A stretch of DNA of 20,062 nucleotides from JAJVIP01 sp964405835 (lineage in GTDB: Bacteria > Elusimicrobiota > Elusimicrobia > F11), in assembly GCA_964405835.1 (NCBI GenBank), contig CAYOPN010000042.1, positions 1 to 20,062 on the forward strand, given 5' to 3'. Below the pieces are notes generated by a model. It was not told the DNA's origin and made no database searches. It worked only from the letters and a program-made list of their open reading frames with translations. The position numbers and the translations under genes are program-made. Position 1 is the stretch's first letter. Each line of letters opens with the position of its first letter. This document shows positions 1 through 6,340 of this stretch, one piece after another.

Positions 1-166
1 ACAACACCAACAACGCGTACACTTCGCCGTTTTTTCCGAACTCGGTTTTTAGCCGCGAGGCCCACCAGGGTTTGCGGGCGGCGTAGGCGCGGTGCAGAAG
101 CCACGTGGTAGGGACGATCAATCCGAAGAAACCGCCCAGGACGGCGTAGAACATGCGGTTGAACAT
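1..166 (-). CDS. Partial membrane protein, N-terminus only (window edge)
   Basis: Only the first 55 codons are visible; the gene runs off the left edge of the window. The ATG at 166 gives a protein beginning MFNRMFYAVLGGFFGLIVP. It has one hydrophobic segment (about residues 5-24), then a basic, aromatic stretch (HRAYAARKPWWASRLK) typical of a cytoplasmic loop. A second hydrophobic run (YALLVL) begins at the cut, so the product is probably an integral inner-membrane protein. It is the last visible gene of the minus-strand group and starts 38 nt after the radC stop, probably in the same operon. A second in-frame ATG at 154 is possible; neither ATG has a strong Shine-Dalgarno. I do not recognise the family and assign no function. 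Confidence 0.55.
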   Translation of the reverse strand, partial: MFNRMFYAVLGGFFGLIVPTTWLLHRAYAARKPWWASRLKTEFGKNGEVYALLVL

Positions 167-183
167 GCGTCTATTTCAACATA

Positions 184-199
184 TGCCGCGCCGGCGGCA
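184..199 (-). other. Short hairpin between radC and the next gene
   Basis: A 6-bp inverted repeat (TGCCGC / GCGGCA around a 4-nt loop) fills most of the 38 nt between the radC stop and the ATG of the next minus-strand gene. On the transcribed strand it is not followed by a T-run, so it is not a standard intrinsic terminator. It could be an mRNA-stability or attenuation element, or chance in GC-rich sequence. Confidence 0.3.
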
Positions 200-204
200 A
201 AACT

Positions 205-906
205 TTAAAGCAGTCCTTTCTCCAGGAAACTGAAATGGCCGCCTTGGCCAACGATCAGATGGTCGAGCACGCGGATGTCGAGAACAGACGCCGCGTTCCT
301 AAGCGTGCGGGTCAAGTTTTTGTCTTCGTCGGACGGATCGGTGAAGCCGCTCGGGTGGTTGTGAACAATGATCACGGCCGCCGCGTGCCGCGCGATGGCG
401 CGTTCGATAATGCGCCGCGGATAGACCGCCACCTGGTCAACGGTGCCCTCGTTGATGATTTCATGGCCCATCACACGGTTTTGGGTGGAAAGAAAAATCA
501 CCATGAACGCTTCGTGCGGGAGCCCGGCCAGTTTCATGCGCGAGAAATCCACCACGCGCTGCGGCGAGGTCAACACGTCCTGATTGGCCATGCGGCCCGC
601 CAGATAGACCGCGCTCAACTCCTTAACAAGCTTGATAAGAACGGATGATTGGGTGCCCATCGAATGCACCTGCCGCAATTCCTCGAGCGTGGCGTCGAGC
701 ACGCCGTTTAAGTTCCCAAACCGCAAGATCAGTTCTTTTGCGATCGGTTTCACGTCGCGCCGCGGGATCGCGTAGGTCAAAAGCAGTTCCAGCACTTCGT
801 ACTCATGCATGCCATCGGCGTAATTTTTTTCAAACCGCTCCCTGAGCCGGTGGCGGTGTCCCATAAAATCGGGCTCATCCATGAGAGCAATTGGGCTATT
901 TTCCAT
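205..906 (-). CDS. radC: RadC family protein, JAMM/MPN+ domain
   Basis: A 233-residue member of the RadC (UPF0758) family, close to the usual length of about 225 residues. The N-terminal third (GHRHRLRERF, LELLLTYAIPRRDVKPIAKELI, FGNLNGVLDA) is the helical, helix-hairpin-helix-like region. The C-terminal half is the JAB/MPN+ metalloprotease-like domain, with the metal motif HNHPSG followed by PSDED (His, His and Asp ligands). RadC was named for DNA repair, but its biochemical role remains unsettled. I chose ATG 906 over the in-frame TTG at 912 because AAAGGG lies 7 nt upstream of the ATG. The start lies inside the 3' end of the ORF6N gene (11 nt overlap), so translation is probably coupled to it. 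It is full-length, unlike the shortened RadC-like proteins often seen on mobile elements. Confidence 0.93.
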   Translation of the reverse strand: MENSPIALMDEPDFMGHRHRLRERFEKNYADGMHEYEVLELLLTYAIPRRDVKPIAKELILRFGNLNGVLDATLEELRQVHSMGTQSSVLIKLVKELSAVYLAGRMANQDVLTSPQRVVDFSRMKLAGLPHEAFMVIFLSTQNRVMGHEIINEGTVDQVAVYPRRIIERAIARHAAAVIIVHNHPSGFTDPSDEDKNLTRTLRNAASVLDIRVLDHLIVGQGGHFSFLEKGLL

Positions 907-1405
907 GATCAAACCCTTTCACTCGAAATTTCCGTTTCGGTCCGTCTAATAATTTTTGGATAGCATCAAAAACAACTGCAAATCTCCCATCGTATTTTCG
1001 CTCAAGTTGTGTAATTTTCTTACGCAGCGTTTCATTCCCAGAAATAAACGTTTTTAAATGAATGAATGCCCGCATGATTTGAATATTGACTTGAATTGCT
1101 CGCTCGCTGTTCAAAACCGAGGAGAGCATGGCCACGCCTTGTTCTGTAAAGACAAGAGGAAGCGATCTGCGGCCGCCCCAACTTGACATCGCAATTTGCG
1201 ATGTCAAAATTTCAGTTTCAGATTGATTTAATTGAAACATGAAATCGGATGGGAAACGTCGGATATTTCTTTTAACTTGTTCATTCATTCTGAAGGTGGG
1301 AACGCAATACAGTTCAGCCAGGTCGGAATCCAACATGACTCTTTGGCTGCGAACGATGAAAATTTTTTTCTCTATTGAATGGCTCGAAAGTTGTAAGTGA
1401 TGCAC
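896..1405 (-). CDS. ORF6N domain-containing DNA-binding protein
   Basis: A 169-residue protein with an ORF6N domain at about residues 14-97. It shows the family hallmarks: IVRSQRVMLDSDLAELY near the start, NEQVKRNIRRFPSDFMFQL in the middle, then SSWGGRRSLPLVFTEQGVAMLSSVL. Residues 98-150 form a helical or coiled-coil tail (SERAIQVNIQIMRAF, ETLRKKITQLERKYDGRFAVVFDAI). ORF6N proteins are related to the KilA-N/Bro-N group, are common on phages and in horizontally moving bacterial genes, and are presumed to bind DNA; targets are generally unknown. The start is GTG at 1405, preceded by AGGAGG with a 10-nt spacer. The gene looks more AT-rich than its neighbours and sits between rnr and radC, which suggests acquisition. 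Its coding sequence holds a perfect 12+1+12 palindrome, and its upstream gap holds direct repeats. Function is inferred from family only. Confidence 0.9.
   Translation of the reverse strand: MHHLQLSSHSIEKKIFIVRSQRVMLDSDLAELYCVPTFRMNEQVKRNIRRFPSDFMFQLNQSETEILTSQIAMSSWGGRRSLPLVFTEQGVAMLSSVLNSERAIQVNIQIMRAFIHLKTFISGNETLRKKITQLERKYDGRFAVVFDAIQKLLDGPKRKFRVKGFDHGK
1183..1207. repeat. Perfect 12+1+12 bp palindrome inside the ORF6N gene
   Basis: The plus strand reads TTGACATCGCAA (1183-1194), a single T at 1195, then TTGCGATGTCAA (1196-1207), a perfect inverted repeat. In the ORF6N reading frame it encodes the stretch around ILTSQIAMS. Part of the symmetry could follow from the conserved protein sequence. 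Third positions also match perfectly, though, which suggests a DNA- or RNA-level role such as an operator, cruciform or mRNA hairpin. Confidence 0.75.
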
Positions 1406-1414
1406 TGTTCAAAA

Positions 1415-1433
1415 TCCTCCTTTTTGAGGAGGG
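1415..1433 (-). promoter_or_regulatory. Hairpin overlapping the ORF6N Shine-Dalgarno
   Basis: On the minus strand, CCTCC pairs with GGAGG across a 7-nt loop (TCAAAAA); alternative registers with TCCTC/GAGGA also form. The GGAGG arm is the Shine-Dalgarno of the ORF6N gene, 10 nt before its GTG. In the folded state the ribosome site would be occluded, which could limit basal translation. The stem is short (5-6 bp), so stability is moderate. Confidence 0.45.
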
Positions 1434-1461
1434 GAAAATAGGATTTGTCGACGGAAAAGTG

Positions 1462-1491
1462 TGTAAAGTCATTGTAAAGTGAATGTAAATT
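1462..1491. repeat. Three direct repeats of TGTAAAGT at 11-bp spacing
   Basis: Copies start at 1462 (TGTAAAGT), 1473 (TGTAAAGT) and 1484 (TGTAAATT, one mismatch). The period is exactly 11 bp, about one helical turn, so bound monomers would lie on one face of the DNA. They lie between the rnr stop codon (1490-1492, overlapped by copy 3) and the ORF6N GTG, about 57-87 bp upstream of it. Tandem direct repeats with this period are typical of OmpR/PhoB-type response-regulator sites. That identity is inferred; the sequence does not match a known box closely. The likely target is ORF6N-radC transcription. Confidence 0.55.
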
Positions 1492-3454
1492 ATTTGACGA
1501 GTTCGAAGTCGAGCTGGTGTTTCACAATGTTGGCTCCCGCGAGCAGCACATTGACCGGTTGGCCCATTCGGAACGTCTTTCCGGTGCGTTTTCCACGCAA
1601 GGTCACGCGGACTTCGTCGAAGAAGTAATAATCGTCTTTGAGGTTGGTCATGTGGATGAGGCCTTCTACAAAAGGGTCCTTGAGCGTCACAAACAGGCCA
1701 AACCGCGTTACGCCTGAGATCACGCCCGCGAACGTTTTCCCGACCTTCTTCTCCATGAGCCGCACGCGCTGCACATCCAGATATTCCCGCTCGGCTTCAA
1801 CGGCGATCCGTTCGCGTTTCGATGTGTGGCCGGCGACCACGGGGATGGTGCTTGCCCAGTATTTTTGACGCTGGCCGGTCAGTTTGTTGTGGATCTTGTC
1901 TTTGACGAGGCGGTGCACGATCAAATCCGGATAACGGCGGATGGGCGAAGTGAAATGCGTGTAGTTGGTGGAAGCCAACCCGTAGTGGCCCTTGTTGAAT
2001 TCGGAATAGATGGCCTGTTTGAGACTGCGGAGAATCATCATCTGCACCATCGGCTGCGTTGGCTTGCCTTTGGAGAAAGCGACCACGCTTTGGAGCGCTT
2101 TTGGCGCGCCCTGATCAAAACCCTGCGGCACCGGCACGCCGACAGCTTGAATGGTCGAACGCAGCAATTTTAATTTGGCCGGGTCGGGTTTCTCGTGGAC
2201 GCGGTAGAGGAACGGGCCTTTGTTCATTATGGATGCCACCGATTCGTTCGCGAGCAGCATGAAATCCTCAATGAGGCGATGCGCTTCCAGCCGTTCGCGG
2301 CGGCGGATGTCGATGGGCCGGCCGTGCGGGTCGGTGATCGTGTAGGGTTCCGGAAAATCAAAATCGAGGCTGCCGCGCGAGAAACGTTTGTTGCGCAGTT
2401 TTTCGGCAAGCTTGCCCATGGCGCGCACGTCGTGGACGATTTTTGACGGCAGGTCGAGCGGGGTCTCGCCGCGCAGGATCTTCTCCACTTCATCGTAAGT
2501 GAACCGTTTCGAACTCTTGATCGCGCTTTCAAACACGCGCTTCTTTGTGACATTGCCGCCCGCATCGATTTCCATTTCGCAGGAGAGCGTGAGGCGGACA
2601 ACGTCGGGGCGCAGGCTGCAGAGATTGTCGGAGAGCGGAAAAGGCAGCATCGGCAGCACGCTGCCGCTTAAGTAGACGCTGGTGCCGCGCGTGTAAGCTT
2701 CTTTGTCGAGTGGTGAATTCTCGTGCACATAATGCGACACGTCGGCGATATGCACGCCGAGCTTCCAACTGTCGTTCGGCAATGGTTCGAGCGAGACCGC
2801 GTCGTCAAAGTCCTTGGCGTCCGCGCCGTCGATGGTGACGACCGTCTTTTCAAAAAGCAGTTCGCGTCCTTTCAGGGCCATCGGCGGCACTTCGTCGCCA
2901 TGCGTGCGCGCTTCGGCGTCCACCTCGGAGGAGAACTCATCCGGCAATTCGTATTTGTTGATGAGCGCTTTGAGGTCGACGCCCGCTTGCTCGCGGGGCC
3001 CCAGCACTTTTTTCAACACGCCGACCGCGCCCTTGTTCTGGGTTGGCCACATCGTGATCTCAGCGACCACGAGGTCGCCGTCGTGCGGGTTCATGCCTTT
3101 GAGATCGCTCAATCGGACCACCGGGCCGTCCGTTTCGGGTTCAAGGAACACCACGCCCTGTTTGCGTTTGAAAAGGCCCACCATGGTTTTTCGCGCGTGC
3201 TCTTTGACGCCGGTGATTTCGCCCAAACGCCGGCCATCGGATTGTGTTGAGCGCACGCGCACCATCACGCGGTCGCCTTCCATGGCCAGCTTCAGGCTGG
3301 GGCCTTGGATGAGCACATCGGTTTGTCCGGGTTCTTCGGTAATGACGAAGCCCACGTTGCCTTTGATTTGAACGCGGCCTTCTAAGAGCGGGGAACCAAA
3401 TTTCCCTTTTTTATGGTGGGGAATTCGCTTGTTACTGAAATGTTTCGATGGCAT
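1490..3454 (-). CDS. rnr: Ribonuclease R (RNB family 3'-5' exoribonuclease)
   Basis: A 654-residue RNase II/R family enzyme that degrades RNA processively from the 3' end and handles structured RNA during mRNA decay and rRNA quality control. Residues about 15-150 form OB/cold-shock-like RNA-binding domains. The RNB catalytic domain spans about 190-530, with IDGADAKDFDDAV carrying the acidic metal ligands (D209, D215, D217, D218, equivalent to D272/D278/D280/D281 of E. coli RNase R) and GVHIADVSHYV after it. A C-terminal S1 domain starts near residue 570 (VGKTFAGVISGVTRFGLFVTL). It is shorter than E. coli RNase R (813 residues), lacking the N-terminal helix-turn-helix region and the lysine-rich tail. 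It begins inside the aldolase gene (23 nt overlap) without an obvious Shine-Dalgarno, so coupling is likely. Gene choice rnr over rnb rests on domain order. Confidence 0.95.
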   Translation of the reverse strand: MPSKHFSNKRIPHHKKGKFGSPLLEGRVQIKGNVGFVITEEPGQTDVLIQGPSLKLAMEGDRVMVRVRSTQSDGRRLGEITGVKEHARKTMVGLFKRKQGVVFLEPETDGPVVRLSDLKGMNPHDGDLVVAEITMWPTQNKGAVGVLKKVLGPREQAGVDLKALINKYELPDEFSSEVDAEARTHGDEVPPMALKGRELLFEKTVVTIDGADAKDFDDAVSLEPLPNDSWKLGVHIADVSHYVHENSPLDKEAYTRGTSVYLSGSVLPMLPFPLSDNLCSLRPDVVRLTLSCEMEIDAGGNVTKKRVFESAIKSSKRFTYDEVEKILRGETPLDLPSKIVHDVRAMGKLAEKLRNKRFSRGSLDFDFPEPYTITDPHGRPIDIRRRERLEAHRLIEDFMLLANESVASIMNKGPFLYRVHEKPDPAKLKLLRSTIQAVGVPVPQGFDQGAPKALQSVVAFSKGKPTQPMVQMMILRSLKQAIYSEFNKGHYGLASTNYTHFTSPIRRYPDLIVHRLVKDKIHNKLTGQRQKYWASTIPVVAGHTSKRERIAVEAEREYLDVQRVRLMEKKVGKTFAGVISGVTRFGLFVTLKDPFVEGLIHMTNLKDDYYFFDEVRVTLRGKRTGKTFRMGQPVNVLLAGANIVKHQLDFELVK

Positions 3455-4088
3455 AGGCCATTAAACCATATCGCAACAAACGGCTTCCGGCTTCGCCCGC
3501 TGTCCGGCCAAAAGAGATGATGCCGTCCAGATGGCCGCCCATCGAAAGGATCTTCTTCGTGCGCAATTCGCCGTTTTTGTACAGACGTTTCACTTCGGTG
3601 GTCATTTCCGGCGTGCCATACAGCGCGCGCGGTGACGTGGCTGGGATTTTAAGCGCGTGCGCGTTCCGCCACAGCAGCGGCGCGTGCACATGAATCACCA
3701 CTTGCGCCGTGGCGTCGAGTTCGTAAATCATCGCGTGCGTCATGCTTTCGGAGGAGGGGGGAACGGGGCCGGACGCGGTGACACGGTTGTCCTTGGGCCG
3801 GCACGAGAGCACGCGCGCGTATTCGCGGTTCGTCAGTGTGGTTTTTCGGCCGGTCTGCGTGCCGCTTACCACGAAGGCGGTCCCCGGCAGCCGCCGGCTC
3901 ACGTTGCCAAACCCGACGCCGCGGTAGCGACGCGGATCCTGACCGATCCAGCCGATTTTGTGGAAAACAGTCCGCCACCGGTTGATGCTGTCGACCAGTG
4001 CGGCTTTTTCGGGCGGCGCCTTTCGAAAATCCAGCCGGTAATGCGTGACGCCGTCTTCGTCCGATATTTGGTTTGGAGATCGTTTCAT
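3432..4088 (-). CDS. Class II aldolase/adducin family protein
   Basis: A 218-residue, probably cytosolic, zinc-dependent class II aldolase-fold protein. Visible motifs are GFGNVSRR near residue 59, SGTQTG near 75, SSESMTHAMIY with the conserved acidic residue E114, the zinc pair H133/H135 in VIHVHAP, and a likely third zinc ligand H186 in MGGHLDG. The 19-residue spacing from E114 to H133 matches fuculose-1-phosphate aldolase (E73 to H92). Family members act on sugar phosphates (fuculose, ribulose, methylthioribulose); the substrate here cannot be read from sequence, and no sugar-pathway gene is adjacent. It is first of the minus-strand group, overlaps rnr by 23 nt, and starts only 23 bp from the divergent methyltransferase. 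No Shine-Dalgarno precedes its ATG, so a leaderless transcript is possible. Confidence 0.88.
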   Translation of the reverse strand: MKRSPNQISDEDGVTHYRLDFRKAPPEKAALVDSINRWRTVFHKIGWIGQDPRRYRGVGFGNVSRRLPGTAFVVSGTQTGRKTTLTNREYARVLSCRPKDNRVTASGPVPPSSESMTHAMIYELDATAQVVIHVHAPLLWRNAHALKIPATSPRALYGTPEMTTEVKRLYKNGELRTKKILSMGGHLDGIISFGRTAGEAGSRLLRYGLMAYAIETFQ

Positions 4089-4111
4089 AAAGTTATGTAT
4101 ATAGCCGTCCC
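4089..4111. promoter_or_regulatory. 23-bp divergent promoter core with shared TATATA box
   Basis: The whole gap between two divergent ATGs contains a symmetric TATATA (4098-4103). It lies 8 nt from the plus-strand ATG (4112) and 9 nt from the minus-strand ATG (4088). Used as a -10 box in either direction, it would place the transcription start at or within 1-2 nt of each ATG, giving leaderless mRNAs. Candidate -35 elements would sit in the opposite coding sequence (TTGGAG near 4073 for plus; TTTTGT near 4126-4121 for minus) and are weak. Confidence 0.4.
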
Positions 4112-4939
4112 ATGCCTGTCACAAAAATCCCTTTCCAACTTTCCGAAGAACTCACCAAAGAGATGGCGTTTTTCTCTGGGACGTCCGAGGGAGAAAAAAT
4201 ATTCGAAAAATTCCGCGAAGCGCAGGACCTCGCGCATCATATCGAAAGTTCGTTTGAATATCTCGATTTGACGCGTGTGCCCGGCCTGTTCGGCCGCGGC
4301 CGCGTGTTGGATGTGGGTGTTGGTTACGGGCTTACGTCGGCCTATTTCGCAAGCAAAGGCTTTAACGTCACGTGCGTCGAGCCATCGCTCAAATTGTGCG
4401 AAGACATGGAAAAACATTTCGCGCGGCTGGGCCTGCAAGCGCAGGTTGTGAACGCCACCGGCGAATCGTTGGACCAGTTGCCGGGGCCCTTCGATGTCGT
4501 GGTGTTTTATTCGAGTCTTCATCACTGCGACGACATGGCGCGCGCGTTGCGGAACGCGCACGGCCTTTTGAAACCGGGCGGAAAAATATTCTTGTTCGAG
4601 CCCGTACTCAAGTTCTACCGCACCAAGGCCTGGTTCTATAAAGAAATGCTCGAGCATCCGGAGAATGTGGGACATTACGGCGGGAACGAACATATCTACC
4701 GCACCGGTGAATACACGGAAGCGCTTAAACAAGCCGGATTTAAAAATATTCACCTGCTGCCGTCGGCAACCTACTCGCGCTCGCCTAGGCGAGCGCCCTG
4801 GGACAGCTCGGCGCGCTACGTTATTAAGCGCGCCTACTTCTGGGGCGTGCGGAACGTATTATTGAAGCTTCCGCTCTTGCCGGGCCTGCTCAACCGGTTG
4901 TCGCTGATCAACCCCGTTATCATCGCCGAAAAGGGCTAG
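4112..4939 (+). CDS. Class I SAM-dependent methyltransferase
   Basis: A 275-residue Rossmann-fold methyltransferase. Motif I is VLDVGVGYG (residues 65-73), with the acidic E90 at the end of strand 2 (VTCVEP) expected to hold the ribose of S-adenosylmethionine. Strand 4 is PFDVVVFYSSLHH (126-138), and ARALRNAHGLLKPGGKIFLFEP (143-164) is the post-motif typical of the Methyltransf_11/UbiE-like group. The C-terminal part (KAWFYKEMLEH, LPLLPGLLNRLSLINPVIIAEKG) is amphipathic and could bind membrane or a lipid-linked substrate. It is first in a three-gene operon with an MBOAT acyltransferase (3 nt downstream) and an SGNH-like protein, suggesting a cell-surface polysaccharide or lipid substrate; this is context-based inference. 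The ATG at 4112 has no Shine-Dalgarno; the in-frame ATG at 4163 is the alternative. Confidence 0.87.
   Translation: MPVTKIPFQLSEELTKEMAFFSGTSEGEKIFEKFREAQDLAHHIESSFEYLDLTRVPGLFGRGRVLDVGVGYGLTSAYFASKGFNVTCVEPSLKLCEDMEKHFARLGLQAQVVNATGESLDQLPGPFDVVVFYSSLHHCDDMARALRNAHGLLKPGGKIFLFEPVLKFYRTKAWFYKEMLEHPENVGHYGGNEHIYRTGEYTEALKQAGFKNIHLLPSATYSRSPRRAPWDSSARYVIKRAYFWGVRNVLLKLPLLPGLLNRLSLINPVIIAEKG
4777..4796. repeat. Perfect 20-bp GC-rich palindrome in the methyltransferase gene
   Basis: GCGCTCGCCTAGGCGAGCGC is a perfect 10+10 palindrome with no spacer. As RNA it forms an 8-bp GC-rich stem with a CUAG loop. It encodes RSPRRAP in the C-terminal third of the methyltransferase. It may be a chromosomal palindromic repeat inserted in frame, or a pause element upstream of the MBOAT gene. 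Only one copy was seen in this window. Confidence 0.7.
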
Positions 4940-4942
4940 GCG

Positions 4943-6340
4943 ATGCTTTTTAATTCCTTCTCCTATCTCATTTTTCTTCCCACGGTCGTGCTGCTTTACC
5001 ATCTTCTTCCGCAGCGCCACCGTTGGATGATGCTGCTCGCGGCTAGCTGCCTTTTCTACATGGCTTTCGTGCCGGAATACATTCTTATCCTCTTCGTCAC
5101 CATCCTTATTGATTATGTTGCAGGAATAAAAATTGAAGAGTCGCGCGGCGCGACGAAAGACGTCTATCTTGTCGTCAGCATCGTATCGACCTGTCTGGTC
5201 CTTTTTGTTTTCAAATATGTGGATTTTTTCATTGGCACCGTTAACGACGTGATGGCGATGTTGGACCGGTCCGCTCCTTTTGAGCCGCTCAGGATCCTGT
5301 TACCGATTGGTTTATCGTTTCACACCTTCCAAAGCCTCGCCTACGTGATCGAAGTGCACCGCGGCACCCAAAAAGCCGAGCGTCATTTCGGGATTTACAG
5401 CTTGTACGTGATGTTTTTCCCGCAACTGGTTGCGGGCCCTATTGAACGTCCGGCCGCGCTTTTGCCTCAGTTGCAGGGCGACCGCACTATCACATGGGAC
5501 CGGTTTCACTGCGGCCTCCGCTTGATTGCCTGGGGATTGTTCAAAAAAATGGTCATCGCGGACCGCTTGGCGGCCTATGTGGACGTGGTTTACGGGAACC
5601 TTCCCGGGCACGCTGGGCCCACGCTTTATGTCGCGTCCGTGTTTTTCGCGTTGCAGATCTACTGCGACTTCTCCGGTTATTCCGATATCGCGATCGGCTC
5701 CGCGCAATTTCTTGGCGTTGACCTCATGAAAAATTTCCGTTCCCCGTATCTGGCCGGGTCCGTCGTTGAATTCTGGCAACGATGGCACATCTCTCTGACG
5801 AGTTGGTTCCGTGACTACCTGTACATTCCCCTTGGAGGAAACCGCGTAGGAAAGGCACGTTGGGCGTTCAATTTGTTCTTGGTTTTTTTGGTCAGCGGCT
5901 TGTGGCATGGGGCGGCCTGGACGTTTATTGTATGGGGCATTTATCATGGCGTTATCTATACCGCCTCCCGCTTTTTTGGAAGGAAATCAACGGAGTTTTC
6001 GTTTTTCCATGCGTTAATAACGTTTCATCTAACGCTTGTCGGCTGGGTGTTTTTTCGCGCGGCGACAATGGCCGATGCATGGTACGTGCTCACACACCTG
6101 GGGACCGCCGCGCCGCTGGCGCTTACCTTCGGCAGCGCGTTCTCAATGGGGGACTTCGCGGTTGCGATCGCCGCGGTCGCGGTCTTGTTCACGGTTGAAT
6201 TGCGGCAGGAGCGCGTAAACGCGCCATCGCTTCTCCAAATGCCCGTCGTTTGGAGATGGGCGCTTTATTACGCGCTGCTTTTCTCGGTCCTTGTGTTCGG
6301 CGACGTCGGATCCAAGCAATTCATTTACTTCCAATTCTGA
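4943..6340 (+). CDS. MBOAT family membrane O-acyltransferase
   Basis: A 465-residue polytopic inner-membrane protein of the MBOAT family (AlgI/DltB/PatA type), about the family's usual length. The N-terminus MLFNSFSYLIFLPTVVLLYH is characteristic. The core shows FFPQLVAGPIERP (159-170), ALQIYCDFSGYSDIAIGSAQFLG (236-258), FWQRWHISLTSWFRDYLYIPLGGN (277-300, first conserved His at 282), and SGLWHGAAWTFIVWGIYHG (318-336, with the invariant catalytic His at 322). Family members move acyl groups, usually acetyl, across the membrane onto extracytoplasmic polysaccharides or teichoic acids, normally with an SGNH/AlgJ/AlgX-type partner. That partner role fits the next gene, which overlaps by 1 nt (TGATG). 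The 3 nt gap from the methyltransferase and AAGGG 7 nt before ATG 4943 support an operon. The acceptor polymer is unknown; no glycan synthesis genes are in the window. Confidence 0.94.
   Translation: MLFNSFSYLIFLPTVVLLYHLLPQRHRWMMLLAASCLFYMAFVPEYILILFVTILIDYVAGIKIEESRGATKDVYLVVSIVSTCLVLFVFKYVDFFIGTVNDVMAMLDRSAPFEPLRILLPIGLSFHTFQSLAYVIEVHRGTQKAERHFGIYSLYVMFFPQLVAGPIERPAALLPQLQGDRTITWDRFHCGLRLIAWGLFKKMVIADRLAAYVDVVYGNLPGHAGPTLYVASVFFALQIYCDFSGYSDIAIGSAQFLGVDLMKNFRSPYLAGSVVEFWQRWHISLTSWFRDYLYIPLGGNRVGKARWAFNLFLVFLVSGLWHGAAWTFIVWGIYHGVIYTASRFFGRKSTEFSFFHALITFHLTLVGWVFFRAATMADAWYVLTHLGTAAPLALTFGSAFSMGDFAVAIAAVAVLFTVELRQERVNAPSLLQMPVVWRWALYYALLFSVLVFGDVGSKQFIYFQF

Noticed and set aside
205..1405. 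ORF6N plus RadC as a defence or anti-restriction island
   Set aside because: RadC is full length and no nuclease, methylase, toxin, integrase or transposase is near, so there is no support for a defence system.
4085..4753. 222-codon minus-strand ORF opposite the methyltransferase
   Set aside because: The plus strand has all SAM-binding motifs; the minus product is a low-complexity mirror of them with no recognisable domain.
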